Shown in pieces: positions 1 to 8,283 of a stretch of DNA of 64,000 nucleotides. The notes below the pieces were generated by a model. The model worked only from the letters and a program-made list of their open reading frames with translations. It was not told the DNA's origin and did not search any database. The stretch spans positions 83,901 through 147,900 of the forward strand of contig JANLFO010000003.1 in NCBI GenBank assembly GCA_024653205.1. Direction: 5' to 3'. Every line of letters begins with the position of its first letter. The first letter of the stretch is position 1. The position numbers and the translations under genes were made by a program. Source of the DNA: Clostridia bacterium (GTDB taxonomy: Bacteria; Bacillota; DSM-521; Neomoorellales; SLTJ01).

Positions 1-41
1 AACTGTTCCTCGGTAGCGTCGTGGCGCATGACGATAATCAC
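1..41 (-). CDS. aroF: 3-deoxy-7-phosphoheptulonate synthase, N-terminal fragment (runs off window)
   Basis: Only the first 13 codons are inside the window. Read from a GTG at 39-41 they give V-I-V-M-R-H-D-A-T-E-E-Q, which matches the typical start (MIVVM-x-DATEEQ) of the Thermotoga/Bacillus-type DAHP synthase with an N-terminal regulatory ferredoxin-like domain. A good ribosome binding site (GGAGG) lies 8 nt upstream. DAHP synthase makes the first committed intermediate of aromatic amino-acid synthesis, which fits its position as the distal gene after the trp genes. The rest of the protein cannot be seen, so the family assignment rests on this short N-terminal motif and on context. Confidence 0.72.
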   Translation of the reverse strand, partial: MIIVMRHDATEEQ

Positions 42-106
42 CCTACCGCCCTCCTTTTGGCCGCGGTTTTGGGAGCAGAGAGGCGTGCCGTGAAGCTGCG
101 CGAATC

Positions 107-128
107 AAAAAGGCCCCCCGGGGAGGCC
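107..128 (-). terminator. Intergenic hairpin with T-run before aroF
   Basis: On the minus strand a GC-rich hairpin (GGCCTCCCC / GGGGGGCC) is followed by TTTTT. It could end transcription of the DRTGG/acetyl-CoA synthetase genes or act as an attenuator for aroF, whose start is about 65 nt further on. A TGGCACC string just upstream resembles a T-box antiterminator core, but there is too little room for a full T-box. Confidence 0.6.
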
Positions 129-234
129 AATGCGCAAGGACCGGTGCCAACCTCCCTACCGTGCTCCCATCCTACCCTCGACTGCTTTTGCCAAGTATAT
201 TACCATAACCTAGCGATTGCTACAAGAAGCCCCG

Positions 235-1323
235 CTATTCCCTTCCGCCTGCCTCCGGTTGCCAGCCGGCGATCAACTCGATTATCTGCCGGTGCCGGCA
301 GTGTTCCCGGAAGTCGCGCCGGGCCTCCTCCAGCCCCTGCCGGTCTTCTGGACGGAGCTTGCGCCCGGCAAAACGCAAGAGGTCCGCGACCACGTAGGTG
401 TCGTAATCGGTTAGGAGCACCGGCACTCCCTTTTCCTCCGCCCGGGAAAGCAGCCTGGCTTCCGGATAAAGCCCCCCGGTAAGCACGATCACCGACGTGC
501 TGGTTTCCAGCGCGGCCAGGGCCAGATCGGTGCGGTCGCCTCCGGTAATCAGCGCCTTGTTGGGCGCCCGGCGGAAGTAGCGCATGGCGCTGTCCAGAGT
601 CATGGCGCCGATGACCACCTCCTCCACCGGGTTGGCCAACCCCTGCTCCCCGGCCAGCACCTCCGCGCGGAGAAGCTCCACCAGGTCCCGCGCGCCCGGC
701 AGCGCCGCCTCCGTCCGCTCGGGCACCACCCCCAGCACCCGGTGGCCCCGGCCTTCCAGCACGGGGCAGAACAGGCCCCGCGCCTTATCCACCAGCGGCC
801 GCGGCACCTGGTTGAGCACCAGGCCGGCCGCCTCCGCCTGCAGGGACTTCAGGTAATCCTGATAGAACAGGGCCAGGTCGAGGCTGAGGTCGTTCATCAC
901 CCGGTGGACGGTGAACACCAGGGGTCGAAAGAGCCGGATGACGCCGGCCGCATCCAGGCCCAGAGAGGCCAAATGGTAAGGTGAAGGCGCCCCTCCGATT
1001 ATGACCACCTCCGCGCCCCGCGTTACCTCGGCGTAGGCCTCGCGCACCCGGTCCAGGTGAGAGCCCGCGGCATCGTACCGCCACAGGTAAATGGGGGAGG
1101 AGCTCAAGGGGGCGATGCGTTCCGGCGGGCTGTCCATCTCCAGCAGTTCCCGGAAAAGCAGGGCATCCTCGTCGGCCTTATCTTCGGCTGCGGTTCCCAC
1201 CGGCTTGAAATAGGCCACCCGCCAGCCCAATTCCTTCAGCTCCAAGGCCAGGGCGGCGCAGAACCAGGTCTTGCCGGATCCGGTCGGTCCGATCACGTAA
1301 AGGTTACGCACCCGCGCCACCAT
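235..1323 (-). CDS. BioD/Pta-N-like P-loop ATPase with DRTGG domain
   Basis: A 362-residue protein. The N-terminus carries a P-loop (GPTGSGKT, residues about 12-19) of the dethiobiotin-synthetase/cobyrinate-synthase type that also forms the N-terminal part of long phosphotransacetylases. The C-terminal third carries the DRTGG-domain signature (ITGGDRTDLALAALE, about 260-274). Stand-alone proteins of this type are usually annotated as phosphotransacetylase N-terminal-like or AAA/DRTGG proteins, and their biochemical role is unknown. The start overlaps the end of the upstream acetyl-CoA synthetase by 20 nt, so the two are co-translated. This suggests a regulatory or accessory role in acetyl-CoA/acetate metabolism, which is inference. 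It lacks a Pta catalytic domain. Confidence 0.8.
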   Translation of the reverse strand: MVARVRNLYVIGPTGSGKTWFCAALALELKELGWRVAYFKPVGTAAEDKADEDALLFRELLEMDSPPERIAPLSSSPIYLWRYDAAGSHLDRVREAYAEVTRGAEVVIIGGAPSPYHLASLGLDAAGVIRLFRPLVFTVHRVMNDLSLDLALFYQDYLKSLQAEAAGLVLNQVPRPLVDKARGLFCPVLEGRGHRVLGVVPERTEAALPGARDLVELLRAEVLAGEQGLANPVEEVVIGAMTLDSAMRYFRRAPNKALITGGDRTDLALAALETSTSVIVLTGGLYPEARLLSRAEEKGVPVLLTDYDTYVVADLLRFAGRKLRPEDRQGLEEARRDFREHCRHRQIIELIAGWQPEAGGRE

Positions 1324-3469
1324 CCCCGATGGTCATTTTGGCGTCCAACGCCGCCAGGCCCCGTTCGTAGGCCACCAGCGGGTTGATATCCATCTCCACC
1401 ACCTCGGGAAACTCCTCGGCCAGACGGGCTACCCGGCAGAGGGTCTCCACCACCGCCGCCACGTCCCGGGGCGGTTCCCCCCGGTAACCCCGAAGCAGCG
1501 TGTAAGCTTTGGTCTCCCGTATCATTTCCTCGGCCTCCGCCGGGCCGAACCCCCGAGTCAGCCGGAAGGACACATCCCGGAGCAGGTTCACGTACACCCC
1601 GCCCAGGCCGAACATGAGCAGGGGGCCGAACTGCAGATCCCGGCTGAAGCCCACCACCAGTTCGGTACCCGGGGGCATCAGGCGCTGGACCTCCACTCCG
1701 TAAACCTCCGCCCGGGGAAGGTAGCGGTGCACGTTCTCCATAATCTCCAGGTAGGCCCGCCGGACCTCGTCCGGGCTCTCAAGACCCACCCTTACTCCTC
1801 CGACGTCCGTCTTATGCGTGATGTGGGGCGAGGCCACCTTGAGCACCACGGGAAAGCCCAGTTCCTCCGCCGCGCGCACCGCGTCTTCCGGCCCGGCCGC
1901 CAGGCGGCTGGGGGCGCAGGGTATCCCTCCGCTCTCCAGCACCGCCAGGGCTTCGCTGGCCAGCAGCACCACGCGGCGATCCGCCCGCACTCGGTCCAGG
2001 ACTGCGGCCATGCGAGCCTTTTCCCGGCCGGATAGGGGCGGGCAGGGGGAAGGTGCGCGCATCGCCCGCCGGCACCGGGCGGCGTAACGGGCCAGTGCGG
2101 CCAGGGAGGCCACCGCCCTCTCCGGACTGAAGTAGCAGGGAATATCCGCCTTCTTCAGCCGTTCTACGGCCCCCTCCACCGACGCGCCGCCCATGAACAC
2201 CGCCGCCAGCGGCTTGTCCTGGTGTTGGCGCCGCCACTCCACGATGAGTTGCGCGGTTTCCTCCGGCCGGGACCCGGCCTGCGGGGCCAGTAGAATCAAC
2301 ACCATGTCCACCTTCGGATCCGCCGCCACCCGGTCCAGGGCCCAGGTGTAGCGCTCGGGAGAGGCGTCGCCCAGGACGTCCACCGGGTTGTAAAGGCTGG
2401 CCTCCCGGGGAAGCCCTTGGCCCAGTTCGGTTATGGTCTGGCGGCGTAGCCGGGCCAGGGCCAGCCCTTCCGCTTCGGCCGCGTCGCTGGCGAGAATTCC
2501 CGGGCCGCCGGCATTGGTGACTACGGCCAGCCGGTTCCCCCGGGGCAGCGGCTGGCTGGAGAAGGCCAGGGCAAAATCAAAGAGTTGTTCCAGGGTGCGG
2601 ACCCGGAATAGACCCGCCTGGGCAAAGGCGGTATCGTAGGCCACGTCGCTACCGGCCAGGGCCCCGGTATGCGAAGAGGCGGCCCTGGCTCCGGCCTCGC
2701 TTACCCCGCTCTTGATCACCAGCACCGGCTTGCGCCGCGTCACCTCGGCCGAGACCGAAAGAAACCGCCCGCCGTCCTGCACGTTCTCCAGATAGCAGAG
2801 CACGATTTGGGTGCGGGGGTCGGCGAGGGATTCCTGCATCAGATCCACTTCGTCCAGACCCGCCTTGTTTCCCAGGCTTACGAAACGGCTGAATCCCAGG
2901 TCTACGGTCAGGCTCCAGTCCAGGATGGCCGTTCCCAGAGCCCCGCTCTGGGAAAAGAAGGCTATTCTGCCCCGGCGGGGCATCCGGGGAGCAAAGGTGG
3001 CGTTAAGCGGAGTATAGGTGTCGATTACCCCGAGACAATTGGGCCCCACCAGCCCCATGCCGTAACGGCGGCAGATGTCCACCAGTTCCTTCTCCCGGCG
3101 GGCGCCCTCTCCGCCTATCTCCCGGAAGCCGGCGCTTATAACCACCAGGAAGCGCACCCCCTTTTCCCCGCAGCGGCGTGCCACCTCGAGCACCCCGGCG
3201 GCGGGTATTACCACCACCGCCAGATCTACCTCTCCGGGGACCTCCTCTACCGAGGGGCAGGCGCGTCGACCCAGGATCTCTCCCGCCTTGGGGTTAACGG
3301 GATACACCTCACCCGGGTAACCACCCTCCACCAGGTTGCGCACCACGGCGTGACCCAGCTTGGCGGGATTGTTCGACGCTCCCACCACGGCCACGGCCCG
3401 CGGCCGGAAAAGTGCCTCCAGACCCGAGTCCCTCTTCTCCCTCGAGGGCAAGGCTGGCCTCGTAAGCAC
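1304..3469 (-). CDS. Acetate-CoA ligase (ADP-forming), fused alpha-beta subunits
   Basis: A 721-residue protein with the full fused architecture: CoA-binding domain (LFRPRAVAVVGASNNPAKLG near residue 20), succinyl-CoA-ligase-like domains with the conserved histidine region SSHTGALAGSD (about 265-275), and a C-terminal ATP-grasp domain from about 485 to the end (GFPVVLKVASPHITHKTDVGG). The enzyme interconverts acyl-CoA + ADP + Pi and acid + ATP + CoA and so saves ATP during acetate formation. It follows trpF with an unusually long overlap of 161 nt, and the next gene overlaps it by 20 nt. The start used is GTG 3469. A later start just before LEALFRPRAV would shorten the overlap, and ribosome-binding evidence does not decide. 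Its placement in a trp operon is odd. Confidence 0.88.
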   Translation of the reverse strand: MLTRPALPSREKRDSGLEALFRPRAVAVVGASNNPAKLGHAVVRNLVEGGYPGEVYPVNPKAGEILGRRACPSVEEVPGEVDLAVVVIPAAGVLEVARRCGEKGVRFLVVISAGFREIGGEGARREKELVDICRRYGMGLVGPNCLGVIDTYTPLNATFAPRMPRRGRIAFFSQSGALGTAILDWSLTVDLGFSRFVSLGNKAGLDEVDLMQESLADPRTQIVLCYLENVQDGGRFLSVSAEVTRRKPVLVIKSGVSEAGARAASSHTGALAGSDVAYDTAFAQAGLFRVRTLEQLFDFALAFSSQPLPRGNRLAVVTNAGGPGILASDAAEAEGLALARLRRQTITELGQGLPREASLYNPVDVLGDASPERYTWALDRVAADPKVDMVLILLAPQAGSRPEETAQLIVEWRRQHQDKPLAAVFMGGASVEGAVERLKKADIPCYFSPERAVASLAALARYAARCRRAMRAPSPCPPLSGREKARMAAVLDRVRADRRVVLLASEALAVLESGGIPCAPSRLAAGPEDAVRAAEELGFPVVLKVASPHITHKTDVGGVRVGLESPDEVRRAYLEIMENVHRYLPRAEVYGVEVQRLMPPGTELVVGFSRDLQFGPLLMFGLGGVYVNLLRDVSFRLTRGFGPAEAEEMIRETKAYTLLRGYRGEPPRDVAAVVETLCRVARLAEEFPEVVEMDINPLVAYERGLAALDAKMTIGDGGAGA

Positions 3470-4079
3470 GGAGGATAAACTCCCGTATCCGTACCGGATC
3501 CTTGCGTCCCTCCCGCTCCACCCCGCTGGCTACGTCCACGGCGTAAGGCCTTACCGCGTTGATAGCTTCGCCCACGTTGTCCGGCGTCAGACCGCCGGCC
3601 AGGATCAAGGGGCCGGACCACATCCGGCGCAAGGCCGCCGCCGTACGCCAGTTTAACCTAAGGCCGGACCCGCCGTAAGTCCCGGGAACCAGGGTGTCCA
3701 GAAGCAGCGCGTCCATGCTCCCACCGGCCACAGCGGCCAGGATCTCTTCCGGCGCCTGGCACCCTACCCTCACGGCCTTGATGATTCTGGGACCTCCGGG
3801 AAAGCGATAGGCCTCGGGGTCCTCATCGCCGTGAAGCTGCACCGCGTCCAGACCGCAATCCCGAGCCACCTCCCGCACCCGGGAAGGATTCTCGTTCACG
3901 AACACGCCTACCCGGACCACGAAGGGAGGGATCTCCCGGAAGATCAGCCGGGCCTCCTCCGGCGAGACCCGGCGCGGGCTGGGAGCGAAGACCACTCCCA
4001 CGGCGCTCGCCCCGGCCTCCACCGCCCACCGGGCCTCCTCGGGCCGCCTCACGCCGCATATCTTTACCCGGACCACCAT
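3309..4079 (-). CDS. trpF: Phosphoribosylanthranilate isomerase
   Basis: The third enzyme of tryptophan synthesis, converting phosphoribosylanthranilate to the carboxyphenylamino-ribulose phosphate (TIM barrel). The start VKICGVRRPEEA, the QLHGDE strand, the DTLVPGTYGGSG loop, ILAGGLTPDNV and VDVASGVE are all family hallmarks. TrpF proteins are normally about 200-210 residues. This frame runs to 256 because no stop occurs after the normal end (FILRAYEAS), and the last about 45 residues (Gly/Arg/Ser-rich) overlap the following gene in another frame. Either the native stop has been lost or the tail is neutral. Lies 25 bp after trpC. Confidence 0.92.
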   Translation of the reverse strand: MVVRVKICGVRRPEEARWAVEAGASAVGVVFAPSPRRVSPEEARLIFREIPPFVVRVGVFVNENPSRVREVARDCGLDAVQLHGDEDPEAYRFPGGPRIIKAVRVGCQAPEEILAAVAGGSMDALLLDTLVPGTYGGSGLRLNWRTAAALRRMWSGPLILAGGLTPDNVGEAINAVRPYAVDVASGVEREGRKDPVRIREFILRAYEASLALEGEEGLGSGGTFPAAGRGRGGSVEQSRQAGSRRGAQPGGGWLPG

Positions 4080-4104
4080 TTAATCTTCCCCTTTTCTTTC
4101 CCGG

Positions 4105-4893
4105 CTAAGCTTCCGCTTCCGACCCCAACAGCTCCCGTAGCTTCGCTGCCGCATCGGCCGCGCGGACCAGGGCTTCTCCTACCAGGAGGGCATCCACCCT
4201 GCAGGCCGCCAGCCGCATCACCTCTTCCCGGGAGCGAACCCCACTCTCCGCCACCACAACTACCCCCCGGGGAATTAGCTTCGTCAGACGCTCCGTGACC
4301 GAAAGGTCCACCCGGAAGGTATTCAGGTCGCGGTTGTTGACGCCCACCGCCTCCGCTCCTGCGGCCAGGGCCGCTTCCAGCTCGGCCTCGGTGTGCACCT
4401 CGACCAGGGCACCCATATCAAGTTCTCTGGCCACGGCCAGGCACTCCCGGAGCAGGGAAGGCTCGAGCGCGGCCACGATTAGCAGCACCGCGTCCGCTCC
4501 GGCCGCGCGGCCCTCGAACACCTGATAGGGGCCGAGTATGAAGTCCTTCTGCAGGACCGGCAGGGAGCTGACCGCCCTTGCCCGGGCAAGATAGTCGAGA
4601 CTACCCCGGAAGAACTCGCGGTCGGTCAGGACCGATAGGGCCGAGGCCCCGCCGGCGGTATAGGCCCGGGCCAGCCCCTCCGGCGAGAAAACGGGGCAGA
4701 GCAGGCCTCTGGAGGGAGAAGCTTTCTTGAGCTCGGCGATTATGCGCACCGGTCCCCCGCCCCGGCGCAGTGCCCCCGGGAAATCCCGGGCGGGGCCGGC
4801 CTCTCGCGCTGCCCGAATGACCTCCGCGAGTGGTCTCTGGGCGGCACGTACCTCGACCTCACGGCGCTTGTGGTCCAGAATTCTCCCCAGCAT
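4105..4893 (-). CDS. trpC: Indole-3-glycerol phosphate synthase
   Basis: 262 residues, normal length. Closes the indole ring (CdRP to indole-3-glycerol phosphate), cytoplasmic TIM barrel. Visible signatures: AELKKASPSRGLL (catalytic Lys), VLQKDFILGPYQV, AVGVNNRDLNTF and VVAESGVRSREEV. Its ATG overlaps the TGA of trpD (TGATG coupling), so translation is coupled. Operon order on this strand is trpE-G-D-C-F. Confidence 0.96.
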   Translation of the reverse strand: MLGRILDHKRREVEVRAAQRPLAEVIRAAREAGPARDFPGALRRGGGPVRIIAELKKASPSRGLLCPVFSPEGLARAYTAGGASALSVLTDREFFRGSLDYLARARAVSSLPVLQKDFILGPYQVFEGRAAGADAVLLIVAALEPSLLRECLAVARELDMGALVEVHTEAELEAALAAGAEAVGVNNRDLNTFRVDLSVTERLTKLIPRGVVVVAESGVRSREEVMRLAACRVDALLVGEALVRAADAAAKLRELLGSEAEA

Positions 4894-5915
4894 CAGGCCG
4901 CCACCTGCCGGCTAAAACCCACCAGTTCCTCCAGCTTTTCCCTTGCCCGCCCCGAATCGATGGCCGCCTCCGCCAGGGCCATTCCCTCGCGGAAGTCCCC
5001 TGCCCTTTCTGCCGCCACCAAGGCAAAGGCGGCATTGAGGACCACCGCCCGGCGCCGCGGCCCGTGCTCACCTTCCAGCACGGCGCGGATCAGGGCAGCG
5101 TTGGTCCGGGCATCGCCGCCGGCCAGATCGGAGGGCCGGGCGTAGGGTATTCCCAGATCGGCAGGGTCAAAGACATAGCTCGTGACCCGGCCTTCTTTCC
5201 ATTCCGCCACCAGGGTGGAGCCGGTAACCGTGACCTCGTCCAGGCCATCGCTGCCGTGCACCACCAGCGCGTGTCTGCTCCCCAGTTCTCCCAGGACGCG
5301 GGCAACGGTTTCCCCCAGGTTTCGGTCATAAACCCCGACCAACTGCGCCGGGGCGCCGGCGGGGTTGCACAGGGGTCCCAGAAGGTTAAACACGGTCCGA
5401 ACCCCCAGCTCCTTTCGGGGACCGGCGGCGTGCTTCATGGCCGGGTGAAAGGCCGGGGCCAGGAAGAAGCCAAACCCCACCTCCTCCAGGCACCGGACCA
5501 CCTCGGCCGGTGCCAGGTCCACCTTAATCCCCAGTTCCTCCAGCACGTCCGCGCTGCCGCACAGGCTGGAGACCGACCGGTTACCGTGCTTGGCCACCGG
5601 CACCCCGCAGGCGGCCACCACCAGAGCGGCGGCAGTGGAAATATTGAAGGTACCGGCTCCATCCCCGCCGGTGCCGCAGGTGTCCACCACCATCGGGTGC
5701 CGCGTCCGGACGCTGAGGGCACGGGCGCGCATGGCGCGGGCAAAGCCGGTGATTTCGGCTACGGTTTCTCCCTTGAGCCGGAGCACGGCCAGAAAGGCTC
5801 CGATCTGGGCGGGAGTGGCCTGACCCTCCATGATGGCGGCCATGGCCGCCTCGGCCTCCTTCTCGTCCAGGTCCTGGCCCTCTACCAGCCGCGCCAAGCA
5901 GTCCGCCAAACTCAT
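4893..5915 (-). CDS. trpD: Anthranilate phosphoribosyltransferase
   Basis: 340 residues, typical length. Transfers phosphoribose from PRPP to anthranilate. Signatures are VVDTCGTGGDGAGTFNIST (PRPP-binding GTGGD loop, about residues 77-95), VAKHGNRSVSSLCGSADVLE and the conserved VFNLLGPLCNP. The start ATG overlaps the last base of trpG. The gene is separate from trpG, so there is no TrpG-TrpD fusion as in enterobacteria. Confidence 0.96.
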   Translation of the reverse strand: MSLADCLARLVEGQDLDEKEAEAAMAAIMEGQATPAQIGAFLAVLRLKGETVAEITGFARAMRARALSVRTRHPMVVDTCGTGGDGAGTFNISTAAALVVAACGVPVAKHGNRSVSSLCGSADVLEELGIKVDLAPAEVVRCLEEVGFGFFLAPAFHPAMKHAAGPRKELGVRTVFNLLGPLCNPAGAPAQLVGVYDRNLGETVARVLGELGSRHALVVHGSDGLDEVTVTGSTLVAEWKEGRVTSYVFDPADLGIPYARPSDLAGGDARTNAALIRAVLEGEHGPRRRAVVLNAAFALVAAERAGDFREGMALAEAAIDSGRAREKLEELVGFSRQVAA

Positions 5916-6553
5916 TAACCATCCACCCCTTCCCGTGACCCTGTGAAATCAAGGAAATTGGCCAAGAGCTTGCTTCCCTCGGGAGTCAGGACCGACTCGG
6001 GGTGGAACTGCACCCCTTCTACCGCCAGATAGCGGTGTCGCAGGCCCATAATCTCGCCCTCCGCCGTCCAGGCGCTGACCTCCAGCTCTTCAGGCAGGTA
6101 CTGCGGGTCAACAATAAGGGAATGATAGCGGGCAGCCACAAAGGGATTGGGGAGCCCACGGTAGATGGTCCTTCCGTCGTGGTAGACCAGGGAAGTCTCA
6201 CCGTGAACCGGGTACCGGGCGCGCACCACCCTGGCCCCCCAGACTCGGCCCAGGCATTGGTGCCCCAGGCACACGCCCAGAATGGGTACCTTCCCCCTAA
6301 GGGCGGAAATGGCCTCCGAGGAGATACCGGCCTGCTCCGGCGCACCGGGTCCAGGCGAAACCACCAGCGCCTCCAAAGGCAGGGAAAGCAGCTCTTCTAC
6401 GGTTACGGCGTCGTGCCGGTAAACCCGCACCTCTGCTCCCAGAACGGCCAGGGCCTGATAGAGGTTATAGGTGAAGGAGTCGTAGTTGTCGATTAAGACT
6501 ACCAGCGGTGCGGAGGCTTTGGCCCGCCGTCGGCATTCGCCAGCCGTCTCCAC
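5915..6553 (-). CDS. trpG: Anthranilate synthase component II (glutamine amidotransferase)
   Basis: 212 residues. A class-I glutamine amidotransferase that supplies ammonia to TrpE. The N-terminus LIDNYDSFTYNL, the oxyanion-hole motif SPGPGAPEQAG, the nucleophile region GVCLGHQCLG (catalytic Cys) and GVQFHPESVLTPEG (catalytic His/Glu) are all present. The start is a GTG with GGAGGGTGG 6 nt upstream. In many Firmicutes this subunit also serves p-aminobenzoate synthase; no pab gene is seen here. Placed 18 bp after trpE. Confidence 0.96.
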   Translation of the reverse strand: METAGECRRRAKASAPLVVLIDNYDSFTYNLYQALAVLGAEVRVYRHDAVTVEELLSLPLEALVVSPGPGAPEQAGISSEAISALRGKVPILGVCLGHQCLGRVWGARVVRARYPVHGETSLVYHDGRTIYRGLPNPFVAARYHSLIVDPQYLPEELEVSAWTAEGEIMGLRHRYLAVEGVQFHPESVLTPEGSKLLANFLDFTGSREGVDG

Positions 6554-6571
6554 TGCCGTCCACCCTCCCCT

Positions 6572-8047
6572 CTACGGTACGGTGGCCAGGTCGGTCTCGT
6601 GGCGACCGGCCAATTCAAGGGCCTGGAAGAGGACCCGGGCCTTGTTCACCGTTTCCCGGTACTCGGCTTCGGGCCTGGATCGGGCGACGATACCCGCACC
6701 GGCCTGGATGTAGGCCCGCCCGCCGCAGAAGATCAGGGTACGGATGGCCAGGCAGGTGTCCAGGTTCCCGTTGAGGCTCACATACCCCACCGCCCCGGCG
6801 TAAGGTCCCCGGCGAACGTTCTCGAGTTCCTCGATAATCTCCATGGCCCGCACCTTGGGCGCTCCCGACACCGTACCGGCGGGAAAGCAGGCGGCCAGCA
6901 CGTCTACCGGCCCCAGTCCGCTGGCAACCTCTCCCTGCACCCGGGAGACCAGGTGCATAACGTGGCTGTACCGCTCTATCTCCATGAAGTGCTCCACCTC
7001 CACCGTGCCCGGCGCACACACCCGCCCCAGGTCGTTGCGGCCCAGGTCCACAAGCATGACGTGCTCGGCCCTCTCCTTGGGGTCGGCCAGCAGCTCGGCC
7101 TCCAGCGCCCTGTCCTCTTCAGCCGTTCCGCCCCGGGGCCGGGTGCCGGCTATGGGATTGGTCTCCACCTTTTCCCCTTCCACCCGCACCAGCATTTCCG
7201 GAGAGGAGCCTACCAGCTGCAGCGGCCCGAAATCCAGATAGAAGAGGTAGGGAGAAGGGTTGAGGTAGCGAAGCGCCCGGTAGACCGCCAGAGGGTCGCC
7301 CTGGAACGGCATTTCCCACCGCTGGGATAGGACTACCTGGAAGACGTCACCGGCGAAGATGTACTCCTTAGCCCTGGTTACTGCCCCGGCAAATCGTTCC
7401 GGAGTGAAGTTGCTCCGAACCGCTCCGGTTACCACCCCTCCTACCGGCGGCAGGGATGCCGGCGTGGCCAGACGCCTGCGCAGGGAACCCAGCTCCGCCG
7501 CCGCCGAACGATAGGCGGCCTCCACCTGCCCTTCCGGCCGGGTAAAGACTACCGCCCGAAGCGACCGCCGCCAGTGATCAAAGAGGATCAATTGCCGGGG
7601 AAACATCAGCCAGCAATCGGGAAGGCCCAGGTCGTCCGGCAATGTCTCGGGTAACCGCTCCAACTCTCTAGCCCAGTCGTAGGCAAAATAGCCCACCCCT
7701 CCACCCCAGAAGCGGGTCCCGTCCGACGGGGCCGGCACCCGGTAGCGCGGCAATAGTTCCTTCAGGACTTCCGACGAGCGTTCTTCCCGGGCCTCTTCGC
7801 CGCTGTCGGTAATGATCTCTGTGCGCCCCTCCCGCGCCTTGACCCACATCCACGGCTCCCTGCCCAAAAGGGAGTACCGGGAGAATCTGCCTTCCTCGGC
7901 GCTCTCCAAAAGGAAACTGCCCGCGCCTCCTCCCAGGCGACAGTAAGCCTCGATGGGGGTCAGGGCGTCCGCCAACCACTCCTCCCATACCGGTACTACC
8001 GACCGGCACGCGGCTTGTTCCCGATATCCCGCCAGCTCCGGCTGCAC
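6572..8047 (-). CDS. trpE: Anthranilate synthase component I
   Basis: Makes anthranilate from chorismate with TrpG. The feedback-site motif LLES (FLLESAEEGRFSRYS, near residue 46), the chorismate-binding core (IAGTRPRGGT, EDRALEAELLADPKERAEHVMLVDLGRND, GTVSGAPKVRAMEII, GAGIVARSRPEAEY) and normal length (491 residues) leave little doubt. The start chosen is GTG 8047 because a GGGGGGA ribosome binding site lies 5 nt before it; a TTG at 8062 is the in-frame alternative. It is the first gene of the operon and is preceded by a consensus promoter, a TRAP-like repeat tract and a terminator (separate entries), so tryptophan-dependent attenuation is predicted. Confidence 0.96.
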   Translation of the reverse strand: MQPELAGYREQAACRSVVPVWEEWLADALTPIEAYCRLGGGAGSFLLESAEEGRFSRYSLLGREPWMWVKAREGRTEIITDSGEEAREERSSEVLKELLPRYRVPAPSDGTRFWGGGVGYFAYDWARELERLPETLPDDLGLPDCWLMFPRQLILFDHWRRSLRAVVFTRPEGQVEAAYRSAAAELGSLRRRLATPASLPPVGGVVTGAVRSNFTPERFAGAVTRAKEYIFAGDVFQVVLSQRWEMPFQGDPLAVYRALRYLNPSPYLFYLDFGPLQLVGSSPEMLVRVEGEKVETNPIAGTRPRGGTAEEDRALEAELLADPKERAEHVMLVDLGRNDLGRVCAPGTVEVEHFMEIERYSHVMHLVSRVQGEVASGLGPVDVLAACFPAGTVSGAPKVRAMEIIEELENVRRGPYAGAVGYVSLNGNLDTCLAIRTLIFCGGRAYIQAGAGIVARSRPEAEYRETVNKARVLFQALELAGRHETDLATVP

Positions 8048-8063
8048 TTGAATCCCCCCCAAG

Positions 8064-8100
8064 ACAAAAAAACAAGCCAGAGCCGAAACAGGCCCTGGCT
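8064..8100 (-). terminator. trp leader attenuator (intrinsic terminator)
   Basis: Minus-strand stem AGCCAGGGCC / GGCTCTGGCT with a 6-nt loop, followed by TGTTTTTTT, ending about 16 nt before the trpE start. It sits immediately downstream of the GAG-triplet tract, the arrangement of the Bacillus trp attenuator. Segments of the GAG tract (for example AGCAGAG) can partly pair with the 3' arm of this stem and would act as antiterminator; that pairing is inference. Confidence 0.85.
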
Positions 8101-8103
8101 TTG

Positions 8104-8166
8104 CTCACGCCTTGGCCTCTTCTCGCCTCGCCTCTCCTCTGCTCGCCTCGTCTCTGCTCCGCCCTA
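8104..8166 (-). promoter_or_regulatory. TRAP (MtrB) binding site, GAG repeat tract
   Basis: On the transcript, nine GAG triplets begin every 5 nt without exception (plus-strand CTC at 8117, 8122, 8127, 8132, 8137, 8142, 8147, 8152 and 8157). They are flanked by a UAG (8164) and one more GAG (8104), giving eleven triplets, the number bound by the 11-subunit TRAP ring. Known TRAP sites are (G/U)AG triplets with 2-3 nt spacers upstream of the trp terminator. The mtrB gene itself is not in the window. Confidence 0.88.
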
Positions 8167-8180
8167 TTCAGTTGAAAAAT

Positions 8181-8209
8181 ATTCTAGATCCCTTAACGAT
8201 CGCTGTCAA
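8181..8209 (-). promoter_or_regulatory. trp operon sigma-A promoter
   Basis: Minus strand: TTGACA (8204-8209), 17-nt spacer, TAGAAT (8181-8186). It is a near-perfect housekeeping promoter. The predicted start site near 8174 places the first TRAP triplet (8166) close to the 5' end of the RNA. Confidence 0.85.
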
Positions 8210-8283
8210 ATCCCCTCGGGCCGGTCCTGGTTCCGGAAACACCGCCTCCGGCCCTCAGCGTCTGCCGGTCGGGCCAGGACGGC

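Noticed and set aside
107-234. Possible T-box leader for aroF (TGGCACC before a terminator)
   Set aside because: Only about 85 nt remain between the upstream stop and this motif, too short for stem I, and no specifier loop was seen.
8104-8166. CRISPR-like or simple repeat tract
   Set aside because: Unit is a 5-nt GAG-type repeat next to the trp attenuator; explained by TRAP binding.
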